Source: Anaeramoeba flamelloides | Lineage: Eukaryota; Metamonada; Anaeramoebidae | Reading direction: 5' to 3' | Length of the DNA: 64,000 nucleotides | Assembly (NCBI GenBank): GCA_027625915.1 | Contig: JANTQA010000047.1 | Span: 3,534,001 to 3,598,000 of the forward strand | In this document: in pieces, positions 1-18,400 of the stretch | How positions within the stretch are numbered: position 1 is the first letter of the stretch | Layout: each line of letters begins with the position of its first letter | Notes under the pieces: model-generated | The model's input: only the letters and a program-made list of their open reading frames with translations | What the model was told of the DNA's origin: nothing | The model's database searches: none | Program-made: the position numbers and the translations under genes

Positions 1-2541
<2,541 letters not shown>

Positions 2542-3274
2542 TTGGTGTAGAATAAAGAATCTAAACTAAGAAAAGAAAAAAGCGAAAAAAAAAAAAACAA
2601 AAAAATAGGTTTTTTTTAACAACTAACAAAAATAGACTAACTAATAAAAAATGAATTTTGAAATAAATTTTTGAGTTTCGAGAGATTGGTGTTCCCTAGA
2701 ATTACTTGACTAAACATAATATGGTTTTTAACTTCTCCATGTAGAAATCTCTCTTATGTAAAAAAATCTTTCAAAGCACAATTACGTAATAAGAGATTTA
2801 CAAAACGGAGTATTTTAGTAGATCTGAAAGGTCTTTTTTATCCTTTTTTTTATTGATCTTTCTTTTTTTGAATAAACCCTCAAAAAAATTGAATGACCGT
2901 TTGACTTTTAAAAAGTTAGTCAAGTTTGGGTGACACTATCGTTTGTCTGTTTAAAAACTTTGACCTCCTTTGTGGAAATAATTTTCAATCACTATTTTCG
3001 GCAAGCAACTTTTAATTGTGGTTTTTTAATTCAAATTTAAAGATTCCTGAAATTCTTGATCACTTCTTTGTTTTTTTGGAAATGTTTCGGAATAAATACA
3101 CTTTTGAGTAAGTCAGGAATTGTATTTATGTCTTTGGAATTTTATAATTTGAGTTTTAAAGTTAATGAACTGTTGAAATTAAGGACAACGTTTTCAGGGC
3201 AAATCATGTGATAAATTGATAAAAACTCTCGAGAAAGAGTCCCATAATCTAAGTTAAATTTATTCAATTAGAAT

Positions 3275-3665
3275 TTCTTTTTCAAAAAATAGGAAATTTT
3301 CACAATTTTGACAATTTTCACCTTTAATATTGATCCAGTATGATCCTGCCAAAAATTTGATTTTTTCATCTTTCATAATTTCCATTTCAAATCTATAAGC
3401 TCAAAACAATTTCCCAATCTAATCTTAATATTGTTTTTAGTCACTTTCACAAGATTGAAATGTTTTCAAATTTTGATTGTACCTGAAAATCCATTAAAGT
3501 CATTTTTTTTTGAGAATTTTCCTTTCAAAAATCATTTTAAAAATTTTGTTTTTTTTATTTGGTTTGTTTTTTAAATGTGAAGAAAGAAATTTTTTGTCCA
3601 ATTTCTTCAGAATGAAAATTCTTTTTGGGAAGTGAATATAAAATATCACAATAACTCACACAAGC
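3275..3665 (-). repeat. Dispersed repeat family A, copy 1 (inverted)
   Basis: The reverse complement shares long blocks with 6389-6880 and 56424-56930, for example AAGAATTTTCATTCTGAAG, then ATTTTTGAAAGGAAAATTCTC, and later AGATTTGAAATGGAAATT. It is non-coding and no terminal repeats or target duplication are evident. Boundaries are approximate. Confidence 0.65.
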
Positions 3666-4265
3666 TACGTGATGGTATATGGCTTATAACTTAAGTTTAC
3701 AACCTATTTAATCAATCATATCAATAAAAAAATCTATGTCAAAATTTAATATCAAGGTAAAATTTTTTAAAAGTTCTCAAAAAATGAAAGCGAAGTAAAA
3801 ATCAGATTATTAAAAAATAATACTTTCTTTAAATATCATTTTCCGAAATGAATTATTCTTTTCAAATTTGTGATCTATTTTTTTCAATGGTTAAGAATGC
3901 CATTCTAAAATAAACACTTGAAATATCCCACAAATACTATCATTTCATTTTGGTTAATAATATTTCCTGTTTACTAAAATCACCAAAAATGATTGTAAAC
4001 TAGTTACGTTGATTTAAAACAACTGTTTCTTTTTTTTCAAAGCTCTATATATCAAACCATTTAAAGAAACCAAGATTAAAAAATAAATTAATAGAACACT
4101 GGTTTCATATATCTCTGATAGTAAAAGAAAAAACTGTTAAAAATGAAAGATTAAATATTAATTTTTTTTTTGAAAAATAGAGACAATTTAAGAGAAAATT
4201 TCCTATAAAATAAAAACAATAAATATCCTAAATATCAAAAAAATTCAAAAAAATTTTTTTTTATA

Positions 4266-4461
4266 CAGTCAGTTCCACTTTTAAGGAACAAACTTTCAAC
4301 GAAATTTAAGGCACAATAAAAATCTCAAATAAGGCACAAAATTTGGAATTTTTTTATTTACAATTTATTTTACTCCATTACAAATCCCTTGCCTTAATTT
4401 GGGATTTTTATTGTGTCTTAAATTTCGTTGAAAGTTTGTTCCTTAAAAGTTGAACTGACTG
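4266..4461. mobile_element. MITE with TA duplication, copy 1
   Basis: A 196 bp near-perfect palindrome whose ends read CAGTCAGTTCCACTTTTAAG and the inverse of CAGTCAGTTCAACTTTTAAG. It is flanked by TA on both sides (4264-4265 and 4462-4463). The inner arms also pair (AAATTTAAGGCACAATAAAA against its inverse), so almost the whole element can fold back. It has no coding capacity. TA target duplication and ends starting CAGT suggest mobilisation by a Tc1/mariner-type transposase, which is inference. Three relatives lie at 26.2-27.0 kb. Confidence 0.85.
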
Positions 4462-5358
4462 TATTATTACACAATTTTTTTAAATATTTTCAAACAAATA
4501 AAACAAATTTAAATTAATCATTATAATTAATAAAAAAAAACATAAATATTACAAAAACTTAATTTACCAATGTTTTTTTTATTCGTGTACCGAATATTTG
4601 AAATAAAATATTACTTAATATTTGAAATTTCAAGAAATTTAATAAATATTAAACAAGAAAAAAAAATAAATTTTTTTTTCAGATCTCAAAGTTTTCAATA
4701 ATTGGTTGATTTTTAATTTTTTTAAAAAAGATAAAATTTGAAATGATTTCGGGATATTCAAACTCTCTGAAATTGCTAAAAGTGATACAGCGGATTTAAA
4801 AATTTAAAGATTTCTTGAAAACTTATATCAAGTTTTTGTACATAAAAAAGTAAAAACTTTCACAATATCAAAACTCTTTTGATAGCTTAAATTCTGACAA
4901 TTTTTTTCAAAAAGTAACAATTTGAAAAAATGACTGTACTTTCCAAAAAAAAAAAAAATTTTTTTTTCAAAATATTTCTTTTTCAGTTTTGATCCTAATT
5001 TCAAACAAAAGGGAACATGTTGTTTTTTTCTGAATATTTAATTCGGAAAAATTAATTCTTTAAAAAATGATATATTATTACTCTCAAGTTGATAAAGGGG
5101 TTTGTTTCTCAATTTTTGTGTATCCTTTTGTAAAGATAACTACCCAATTGTCTTTGGTGAAATAAAATAAATACCTAACAGTTAATAATCCCTAAAATAA
5201 CAAAATTTTGATGATAATGAAATTATTATTATAATTTTAAATAATTTTTAAAAGGGCTTAAATTGTAATAATTTGCAAAAAGGTGAAAAATTCAATTTTA
5301 CAAAACAAAAGAAAATATATTTAATGAAGTCACAAAAAACCAAAATTAATAAATTTCT

Positions 5359-7659
<2,301 letters not shown>

Positions 7660-10600
7660 ATGTCTTTATTGGATCTTAAAAAAAAACTTGCTGATTTAAA
7701 CCGGACCATTGGAACAAACAATGACACCCAACCACTTCAAACAACAAATTTAAAATATTCAAATCAACAAACATCAACAAAGTACAACCACACTTCAAAA
7801 ACACCAGAAGAATGGACGAAAGAACTTGAGCATTTATCAAAAAACAGTGGCAATGAAGAATTATTAAAAGCCTACAAGCAAGCAGTTAAGTCCATGATAA
7901 TTGAGTCACATAAAGGAAACATCCATTTCATTCAAATCTGGTTTCAATTAATCGAAAAACTATTAAACTTGGATTTACAAAGTGCCAAAAGATACTACCA
8001 AATTGTTAAGTCAAACAAAATTGGAACTAGCTTTGCACAGTAATTATTTTATTTTGTTCTTAGAAAGGAATTTTGTTCCTGATTTGTTCAACAAAAATTT
8101 TTTTTACTATTCGTTATTATTTTTTTTTTTTTTCGAGAGAAAAGAAATTTGATCCAAAAACAAAGCGATCAAAAAACAATTAATGATCTTCATTTGAATA
8201 TAACTTAAGAAGGACAACGAATAATCAAAAAACAGTCTTTCAAAACAACTAATTTAAGGAAGTAGCAACCACAAAATGAAATTTTCTCTTTTTTAATATC
8301 TTGAAAAAAGAGGATCAGAATATAATAATTTTTTACTTTGGTTGTGTCTATTTACTTTTTAATTATCAAAGTACTCGCTAAAAAACAATTCATTAATTTT
8401 AATTTCACGACATAAAATAAAATGCCACAATTGAATGTGAAGTTAAATTGATTTATTTCTCCACTTTGGTAAATGAGAAATGGTTTACCTTTTTATACTT
8501 ATCTCAACATTTTATTGTATCTTTTTATTTTATAAATGAAAAAAATTTCATAAATTGTTTTTCAACCAGGCATTTTAAAAAATAAAAATCAAACAAAACA
8601 TCAACTAAATAAACAATTACATTTTCAGACTCTTTGAAAATTCATAAAAAAGTGAAATTATTGACTTTTGGCCAGAGACTATTCTTTTAATTGAACTTTC
8701 TCTAAAATTTTAAAGGAAACAATATGGGCTTGATTAAAATAGAGAGAATATCCGAAAAAATCTTCTGATCTATCAAATTTATGTACAATTTATTATGAAA
8801 TATTTTCCAAAATAATCTGATATGATTAAAGATAAAGATACATAACGAATACCATTGAAACCTGGAATTCTCTTTTCTAAAATAGAATTTTGAAAAAAAA
8901 ATAATTAATGTTAAATTCATTTTTTGAGATTTCTAGAATATTTGGTTTGTAAAACATTTGTCGAGAAATTATCTGAAAATAATTACTAAAAATATAATAT
9001 AAATAAAGTTAAAGGATTTAGTTTCAGATCTCAAACCATGTAAAATAACCCCTATCAAAAAATTAAATAAATTTCTCAAAATTTAATTGTTGTTTTTATC
9101 AGAATTAATATTTTCTCTGAAATTTTAATTGTTTGAATTAGCTAAATTAAAGTTTTAGATTTTTTTTTAAAATTTTTTAGGAATCTAGAACTTAAGAGCA
9201 CCAAAATAATTTTTAATAAAATATCACATATTTCAATTTCAGTGGGCGTTATGGTGTTACTACCACCCTTTAATTCTTAAGAGATTAAATTACCGAAGAG
9301 AGACAAAATTTTAACATAAAAATAATGTAATTTTAAAAAATCCAAAATAACAAATAAAACCTTTGTAAACAACGATCTATTATCTCAAATTTCTCTATTA
9401 TCAATATATATTGAATTATTAAGAAACTGAAAAACCTTCGCAACCAACAAACTTCTTTATCAATAAACCTTGCCTGTATATTAGGAGCTATTAAGAATTT
9501 TCAATTTAAGGAAGAACATTCCAAATGAATTCTCCAAATATATCTACTTCAAAATCCAAACTTTTATATTTGTTAAGGCTCAGACGATCTTCTTTCCATA
9601 GATTTATAATAAATTATTTTTTGGAACTTGGATGCTTATTGTTTATTTTTGGTTTTTATTTTTTGTTCTACTCTAAAACCTCACTTATAAAGTTATTAAA
9701 TATCCACCTAAGATGATATTAATCTAATTAGTTTACAATTTAAATTACTTATTCGTGCAAATACGAAATACCCAGTGCAATTCAAGAAATTTGTCACAAC
9801 AAATACCACTCTTAATTACCATTCTAAGTCAGTGGTATTTACAAAATAACAAATAATAAAAAGGAAAAAAAAACGCCAAACTCTCAGATTTAAAATATTC
9901 TCAAATCTCAAAGAAAAATACTCTTTGAATGTAACTCGTTTTGGGCCAAAAGAATTTACTTTTCCTAGTCCTCTAGAATTCTAGAAAATAAAAATAATTA
10001 TCAATCAAAATATTAAATGTTTGTAAAAAAATTTTGGAAAGAGTGTTTATTTTTATGGTTTTTATATGTAAAAAAAACTTAATCTGTAAAAGACAGATTT
10101 TTTTAATTAACTAAATTTATATCTTCTCTTTAAAAAAGTATCTAAATATTTTTATATGGGTAGAATTATTTGAAGAATTTTAAATTTAATTATTTTTTTT
10201 AAAAAATTTTGAAAATCATTTTTTTTTGGAATAATTTATTCTTTGATATTTTGTCTTCTTTTTTGTACAGTTACATTAATTTTAAAATTAGATCAATAAA
10301 AGATCATAAATAAACTAAATTCCAAAAATTTGGACACGTCGTTTAAACAGTTGAAAGAATAACAATACCACAATTTACATTAAATTTGGGAATAATTTTG
10401 ATTTTACAAACTATTTCATTTTTTGTCTTTCATGTTTTCTGTTCTCATTTCCTTTTTTGTAGTTACAATAATCTGTTTGGTTAGATATGGATTTTTTTTT
10501 TTCGATGGCTGATAGAAGGTTAGTGTAGAGCTTGTTAAAGTGAAAAATCACATACAATTGTCCGAGGTTATCTTATCATTTGATCCATCAACAATTGTTG

Positions 10601-13535
10601 TTGAAATTTCAACAAATTTACCTATACATTTTTTCTTCAGCTCGTTTCATTATTTTAGACACACTGATTTTTATTTTTTCATTTTATATTTTTTTCTTTG
10701 ATCTGGATGAAAATGATTACTTATAAAAACATTGATACCCGTTAACTTAAGTGTGGGTTTTATATGAAGTTTGGAAAAAAATAATAAATTGGGTTTTTTT
10801 TTTTTTGCATATTTTGGATTTTGGGTGATGTCCAAATTTTTTGAATGGGGTTTAAGTTAAACCAAAATGAAAGGATAGTATTTGCAGTGTATACTCATAA
10901 TTAATTTGGTGCACCCGTCCTTAAAGATCTTTTTTGAAGTTGATGAATTTGGTGCGAATTTGATTCTTTTTTTAAAAAAATCAAAAAATCATAAACTCTT
11001 AAACTCTAACAAGAAACAAATAAAAATACTAAATTCATTTTCAAATAATCTATTTTAATTATTTCTTTGATTAATTAATTCCAAATAAATTATTTGAAAA
11101 GATTTTATATTTTAGAAATGAGGCTACCAACAAATAGAAACAACCCTGAAAAACAAAATAATATTTATAAGAGAGGATGCCAATCCCTCAAATTTGAAGA
11201 ATTGGAAAAATTTAAATTATTCTATTTAAACCTTAATCCCAAAAGAAGTGAATATAATAACCAAAACAAGGTTGGTTATTCTTCAACTGACAAATTGAAT
11301 AGTTCTTTTGCAAAAGATGGATTCACAGATTATGATTCACAATCCTATATTTTATCAAAAGAAAATAAAAATATAATCAAAGAAAAACACCAAAATAAAA
11401 AGAGCCACACAGACACGGATATTAACGATGACGAACAACCAATTTCTGAAATTTCATTTTCTGAAGAAGAATTTGAAAATTCTGATGAATTATATGAAAA
11501 TAGATCTTCCAATATTTCCTCTGATTCTGGAGTTGGTTCTGATTACAATAATAATGACTATGACGAAGAATTGAAAGGCAATGAATATTTGCAAACACAA
11601 AGAGATAGAAACCAGGGGAGGGGCTACAGGGGAGGGAGAAAGGGCAACAGAAGAAGAGAAATGGAGAGAGAAATAGAACTCACAGATTATTCAGATAATT
11701 ATGAGGAAGGATCTTATGGTGAAGAATCATATGATGATGGTGATGAAGAAAAAGAATTCTCGGGTGAAGTTGATGAGGAAGAAGAAGACTATGATGATTC
11801 TTCTGATAATTATGATGATAGTCATAATGAGAATGAGAATGAGAATGAAAATTTAAATGAAAATGAAAATTCCAATGAATTACAAACACCACGAAATTAT
11901 TCCCAAAACCCTAATAAAAATTCGTCAACAAAAAGGAGTGCCTTCCAATTATTAAATAAAAAAAGGCAATTTTTCCGGTCTCAGATCGATGATCAAATGC
12001 AATTCCATTCCAAAGATCCAATCCAAAGAATGAAACAAACATCGAACCAAAAACAAAACGAAAACTTGATGAATAACAACCAAAATGGAATCAATAAAGA
12101 CAAATTAAGCAAACAACCAGTTTCTGGCCCCTTTTCAAAACTAAAAACAATTACGGTCAATGCAAAGACATATATCATTTTAAAACAGGTTGGGCGAGGT
12201 GGGAGCAGTAAAGTGTTCAAAGTCTTGAGCAAAGATTTTACAACGATTTATGCGCTGAAGAAAGTCTATATCAAAGGGATCGATCCCAAATCCTTGGAAT
12301 TATATAAAAACGAAATCATTTTATTAGAGAAATTAAAAGGAAAAAAAAATATAATCCAGTTAATCGATTACGAAATTAATAAAAAAAGGGGCATTTTTAA
12401 TATCATTTTAGAATTTGGAGAAATTGATTTAGCAAAGAAATTGGAATTGCTCAAATTGAATTCAAAAAATGGGATCATTAATCCCAACTTTTTAAGATTG
12501 ACCTGGCAACAAATGTTAGAAGCTGTGCACACAATTCACGAGCAAAGAATTATTCATGGCGATCTCAAGCCTGCCAATTTTCTTTTTGTTGAGGGAACAC
12601 TGAAATTGATCGATTTTGGGATCGCCAAGGCAATCCAAAATGATACAACCAATATTGAAAGACAGGGACAGGTCGGGACTTTGAATTATATGTCCCCGGA
12701 GGCGATTATAGACATTAGGCCACAAAACCGAAGAAACAACCACAGCCAAAGAATAAATAAATTAAACGAACCCAATAATAATAATAATAACAACAACAAC
12801 AATAACAAGCAAACCACTGTTAACAAGAATAATAACAATAACCCAGAATTAGGAAATGATAATAATCCGAATGATGATAACGATATGTGCCTCATCAAGG
12901 TAAGCAGAGCAAGTGACATATGGAGCTTAGGCTGTATATTATATCAAATGGTGTATGGCAATCCGCCGTTTTCGAATCTGTCGATGTTCCAAAAAATACG
13001 GGCAATCGTAGATCCACAGCATAAAATCCACTTCCCACATACCAAAGACCCCTATTTAACCCAGGTGATTTCAATGTGCCTTCAAAAGGCGAAAAATAAT
13101 CGGCCCCTGATCCCCTTTTTATTGCAACACCCTTACATCAAGCCCCTGTCAAATACTGGGAATAAATCAGTACCCTTCAACGACATGTCAACACCAAATA
13201 AAGATTTAAATAATAACAACGATGAGAACTCTAGCAACGTCCAAATTACTCAAAGCCAATTACACGATATAATGAAAATTTGTAGACAAGTCAACATAAA
13301 AATTAATTTTGAAGGAAGATCAGGACAAGCATTGGCTAAATATATTTTCCAATGCCTGAAAAAAAAAATTAAAATAGATCTAGACCAATTTTCAACACAA
13401 TTGTTACCGAAAAACAGTAATTCAACATTATTATCAATGAAAAAACCCAAACTTCAAAAGAAAAATTATCCATCTTCACTTAGAAACAATAACCAAAGAA
13501 CTAAAAGTAACAAAAGAAAAATTAAAAAAAAATAA
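7660..13535 (+). CDS. MPS1/TTK dual-specificity spindle-checkpoint kinase, two exons with a 3.06 kb intron
   Basis: Kinetochore kinase that starts the spindle assembly checkpoint. Exons 7660-8039 and 11102-13535 give 937 residues. Exon 1 (TPEEW.., then NIHFIQIWFQLIEK, AKRYYQIVKSNKIGTSFAQ) matches the TTK TPR region. Splicing CA|GTAATT to AAAAG|A gives SFAQFYILEMRL, followed by NNIYKRG, completing the TPR repeat in frame. An acidic and Asn-rich linker follows. The kinase domain starts near residue 485: glycine loop GRGGSSKVF, Lys513 in YALKK, HGDLKPANF (Asp614), DFG at 631, then VGTLNYMSPEA as in TTK. A poly-Asn insert (about residues 683-713) separates this from SDIWSLGC. The upstream in-frame codon at 11094 is TTG, not a start. 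Kinase identity is certain; joining the TPR exon is inference from phase and homology. Confidence 0.88.
8040..11101 (+). other. Long MPS1 intron (3062 bp)
   Basis: Donor GTAATT, acceptor AAAAG after a weak pyrimidine context. It contains a 10 bp-stem hairpin around 9799-9840 and an inverted copy of repeat family C near 10424-10625. Small open frames inside (8702-8920 minus, 9525-9716 plus) have no recognisable features. Confidence 0.75.
10424..10625 (-). repeat. Dispersed repeat family C, copy 1 (inverted, in MPS1 intron)
   Basis: The reverse complement shares CAACAATTGTTGAT, GATCAAATGATAAGATA, ACTAACCTTCTA, ATCTAACCAAACAGATTA and downstream A-rich sequence with 39729-39925, and more weakly with 19655-19850. 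No open frame. Confidence 0.65.
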
Positions 13536-15498
13536 AGCATTTATTTCTTTTCTTTTCCCCATTTCCTTTTCTATCATTTTAACTTTATAAACTACAAATT
13601 ATTAATTTAATTTTTATTAATTTAACTTTTATTTTATTTTTGTTTTTTGAAAAAAAAAAAAAAAAAAATAATAAAAATCTATCTATTTTTCTTTTTTTTT
13701 GTTCTGATGATTATTATCTGTCTTAATATACAGAAACAAAGTTTTATTTGAAAATATTTTTTTTTTAGCAAATAAACATCTAAAAATCTTGAAAATATCC
13801 AGTTTGAACCAACTCGTGATTTACTGTTTGAGTCACATAAATCTCCAGAATCTTTAGCTGCAAATTGAAAAAAATAAAAATATTTTCAATATTTTATTAT
13901 TTTTTATTTTCAAAAATTAAAACAATTTAAAGATTAGTCAAATAAGGGTGAATTTATTTTGTTTTTCTTGAGAGTTGGAACCAAATAAGACTGAGAATTT
14001 TATTAAAAAATTGAAATTTAATTTGATTTTTTTCTGAAAAAATACACATCTTGCTTTTTTTTTCTATACCAAGAAAAATAACACACTTCCAAAAAAAAAC
14101 ATTTTTTAAAACATAAATAAAAATTAAACTATTTCTTCTATGAGTTAAGGAATTAACATTCTAGGTTTTGTATTTTTTATTTTAATAAAAAAAAAAGATA
14201 AAATCTAGATACTACCATATATTCAAGTTATTTCTGGTTTTCAAAAAATGTAAAAAAAATTTCAATATTATTAGGAAAAAATTTTTTTAACAAATTGTTT
14301 GGTCTTATTCACAAAAATAGTAATAATAATTTAAATCATTTTTGTCAGAAAAAAAATGCTTTGGAATTTTGAGGATAAAATTACCCTATTCCCAAATATC
14401 TTCAAGAAAAAATTATTTTTAAAAAATCTAATTTTATCTTAAAACAAAAACAAAAAATTTTGCTAAAATTTTTAAATGAATTTAAGTATTATATTCCCTG
14501 AAATTTGAAAAAAGATTATCTTGTGAAGTTTGTTACCACTTGTTAATTTGGTTCTTAGCTGATCGATCTTGTACTTGGTATGGATTTTAATAGTGGTTCA
14601 AAATGGCAATTTTTGACAATTTATTTTTTTTTTTCCGAAATCCGAATTGAAGAGTTCAAGATTAATTGGCTCGAACTTAAGTTATAAAAAAATGTGGTTT
14701 GTAGGTTGTTGATTGAAATTTTCAATTAAGTTTGGTTTTATTGGGAGCTTTTATAAAATTTTATTTTTTTTTCATTTAGTTAATAGTCAAAAAAAGTAAA
14801 AGAAGATTCTTTTCTACAACTCAAAATTCAAAAGTTATTCTTGAACACCTACCAATCTATAAATCTTAAACTCTTCAATTCGGATTTCGGAAAAAAAAAA
14901 AAAATTGTCAAAATATGTCATTTTGAACCACTATTAAAATCCATACCAAGTACAAGATCGATCAGCTAAGAACCAAATTAACAACTTACTACACCCAACA
15001 CAAAATAATTCTTATTTCAAATTTCAGGGATTGTAAACCTTAAAACTTTAATGATTAAAACTATATTTCTATAAAAAAAACAACTATTTTCCAATCTGTT
15101 GAATAAGTCTATTTTTTGGTTAACCAACAGAATTATCTCAAACAATAAAAAAAATCTTTAGATTAATATTCCTGACAACCAAGACTTGATATTGTATCAA
15201 CAAGGATAAAAAAGGTAATAAGCAGGGTAAAAAAATTTTATAATGTGAGAAATAAGATAAACTTCATGGTATTTTCTTTTTAAAAAAAAAAGGAAAAAAA
15301 AATTTGATCTTAATATGATAATTTTCTTTTATGGCTTTTTGGTAAAACTAGAAATTTTTGAAACTTGGCATAAACAAAATTTGTAAGTTAAGAATACCAT
15401 CAATAACATTTTTTAACTATTTGACCCAATTATCTTTGAAGACTGATCCCTCAAAGAAAAATCCTTTTCCATTTTTTGTTTGAAACATTTCTTTGTTT
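13536..15498. other. Intergenic, MPS1 to DHHC gene
   Basis: No gene recognised. Holds the MPS1 3' end, a large foldback element (14541-14983) and poly-A/T runs. Confidence 0.6.
14541..14983. mobile_element. Foldback element, 443 bp with ~120 bp inverted arms
   Basis: Left arm 14541-14663 and right arm 14862-14983 are inverse copies with few mismatches. Shared blocks include TGTTAATTTGGTTCTTAGCT, GATCGATCTTGTACTTGGTA, TGGATTTTAATAGTGGTTCA and CCGAAATCCGAATTGAAGAG. About 200 bp of non-palindromic AT-rich sequence forms the loop. The trinucleotide ACT flanks both ends and could be a target duplication. No coding capacity. It looks like a non-autonomous foldback or MITE-like DNA transposon. No second copy is in the window. 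Confidence 0.8.
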
Positions 15499-18400
15499 AT
15501 GAAGAAAAATCTACGAATTGTACAAAAAATAACTTACCCCAATGTTGAAGATCCATCAGAACTAACAATACACACCCTTGGTAGTAACCACGCTGGTCTT
15601 AATCACATTTGTTGCAATGGGAAAGTTACAATTGGATCGGATCTTGGAATGTTTGTTATCAATTTTTGTTTAACAAACCTTGTTGCGATGGTGTTTTGCT
15701 GGAAAGTAACTGAATATTTGAAACACCGCTCATTCTTTATTTCAATTGAAATTGTTGTTACTTTTTTTATTGATCTACTTCTCAACTTGACTGCCTTTGT
15801 CAACCCAGGAATAATTAAAAGGTTTCCCTTAAAAGAAATCATGACTTTAGTCCCAGAAAATAAAGGCAAATTGTTTCCTTCAAAAAAATACATAAAATTT
15901 AAAGGGCACCGTATTGAATCAAAGCTGTGTAGTAAGAACCACCCCTTTTTTCAACACTTTTGCATTTTTTATTTTTTTCCAAAATATTCAAGACAAAAAA
16001 CAAAAAAGAAATCTGCTTGAAATACTTCCAGAGGTAAAACTTTGAGAGAAGAGTGTTCTTTCAAATTGTGGATCGGTAAAAATTTTAATTGGCAATGAAA
16101 CTGACGAAGGTGCTGATCACAATCTTTTGTTTACAATCATCTTAATTTTTTTTTGTTCATCAAACCGAAAGTCACTTACAGAAAGCAAATAAAAAGTATT
16201 AATAATTTGATCACCAAACGGTCCCACTGAAGTTTTTACACCTTTTTATGGTACAACTGCTAAAACTTAAGAGTTTTTCACTTTGTGGAAATGACTGTAT
16301 TCTGTTGTATTCCTTTATTTACTTTTTTGTGTTTGTATAAAAAAAAAAAGAAAAAATAAACAAAAAGGTGTTTTTCTTTTGCAAACCTCCTCATCCTAAT
16401 TTGTTCAAATACATTATTAGTTTTTTTGAAAGACGTCTTTCAGATTACATAAAAAGAATTCAATGAAACTGAACAAACAGAATATGTACAATAATCCTCC
16501 TTACCTGATCTAAATTGTTTTTGTGAAATGAATAGTTTTCAAAGAATCTATTTTAAGGACTAGGTCTGCAATTGAATTTTAAGGTATTGTGTGTTTCTAT
16601 CACGGTTTAGAGGTTGGTAATTCTCGCAAATATTTCGTCAGTACGATCTAAGAAGAGAAAAATGACATATTTTTACAAAATTTGTCAATACCTTGTATCT
16701 AAAAATGAAAAAGAAGGTTGGGAAAAAAACAACTTTTTGAGAAAATTTTCTTCTTAGGTGAAAGTGTCAAACCTTGAGACATTGTTGAGAAGTTTCTATT
16801 ATTTATTTTTGATATGTGAGTCGAGTTAAGAGTGGTCTAATTTTCACCCAAGATATCAAAATTGAGAAAAATGTCAAAAATTTTCAAATTATTCTTTGTT
16901 ATTTTCTAGTTAGGTTAAAATTTGCAAAAAGACTGACAAATTCTTTGGTGCTGAATAGAATTCACCAAAATCTCCATTTTCTAAAAAAGAAAGATCATTT
17001 TTTTCTTATTTCAACAAAAAATAATTTTTAAATAAAAAAAAATTGACTAATTTTTTCACAAATTTAATTTTCATTTAAATTGTTTCAAGTAAAATCACAC
17101 AAAACATTTTGCACCAACACAACCCAATTTCTATTGAAATGAACCATAATTTTTTGAGAAAAACGATTTTAACAAAAAAATTGTCATAAATAAATCAAAT
17201 GTTTTTGGTATTTGGTAATTGATATTCTGTTCAAAAATCAAATTGAGTAAATACTCTTCCAAAAGCTTTTCCGTGAACTTCAATTAAAGAAACAACAAAA
17301 AGAATCAAAATCTAAAAAATTAAGAGAAATACAACTCCTTTGCGTGAATTAATCTTATTTATGAAAACAATATAACAATTCAAGTAAAACAATGATCAAA
17401 GCTGATAGGCGATGAGATCTTCAAACGTTAGAGTTGTTTATTGAGAATGTTTGAAATGATCGTCATTTTTTTATATAGGCTATAAATCGCGATTATTATT
17501 CTTTTTCATTCTCACGTTTCTTAACAATAAAGGTTCTAGGGTTTTACATTTCTAAAAATTTCTTCTTAATTTTTCATTAAAAAAATTACACCTAAAATGA
17601 TTTTTTGATCCTAATTGGAGAATATTTCGAAAAGCCTGACTTGACAATTTAAATGAGATTGTATCAAAAGGCCTTGAGAAAAACTTGGTAAATTGCAAAC
17701 GGAGTTCTTAAATTTTCAAAAAAAAATCAAAAAAAATTTGCTTTATAGAATTTTTTGAATTAAAATTCCTCAGAAGTAAACTCAATTTCAAAAATTTTGA
17801 CTCCACTGAAATAATAAATTGAAAAAAAAAATATTCTTTAGTATCCAAGAACATCTAATAATTGGATCTTATTAATAATTCACTTTTAAATCATTCCAAA
17901 TATATAAAAAACAGATATTTTAAAAATTAAAAAAATTAAAACCAAAAATTAAAAAAGTGAATAACAATTTATGAAATAAGCATTACCCATTTTTTATTAC
18001 TGAACTTTCACTGAAAAAAAGTAAACAAGAAGATTTTATGCTAAGAATTAAATCTGAATTTTAAAAGACATTACAAAGCCGAAATTTTCTTCATGATTAA
18101 TAGTCTTTTCGAAGATCATTTTTTTTTCCACATGATCTTTTTAAAAAAAAAAAAATAAAAAAATAAAATTCTTATTCTTTTTCTTAATTTATTAATAATT
18201 TAATGATTTAGAAACCTGCTCAATTTACCGACCTTTGCGTTCTTCACATTGCAGATTATGTGATAATTGTGTTTATAGATTTGATCATCATTGTAATTTT
18301 TTTTTTTCTTTTATTTTCGATATTAAAGGCAATATAATGACAATAGATTATCAAAAAAAAATAATAATTTTTATTAATTAATGTATCTATATCTATTTAT

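Larger units (their letters stand above)
2542..5358. other. Intergenic, PFOR to polyubiquitin
   Basis: No gene recognised. The strand carries poly-A/T runs, an inverted copy of repeat family A (about 3275-3665) and a TA-flanked MITE (4266-4461). The PFOR promoter should lie in the left part and the polyubiquitin 3' end at the right edge. I cannot point to a specific regulatory site. Confidence 0.6.

Noticed and set aside
7660-8043. Stand-alone 127-residue orphan gene
   Set aside because: Its C-terminal half resembles the TTK TPR region and splices in frame to the MPS1 exon, so it is treated as MPS1 exon 1.
9525-9716. Small plus-strand frame with a hydrophobic stretch
   Set aside because: It lies inside the inferred MPS1 intron, is AT-driven in composition and matches nothing known to me.
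11094-11117. MPS1 start at 11094
   Set aside because: That codon is TTG, not ATG. The segment is better explained as the beginning of exon 2 after an AAAAG acceptor.
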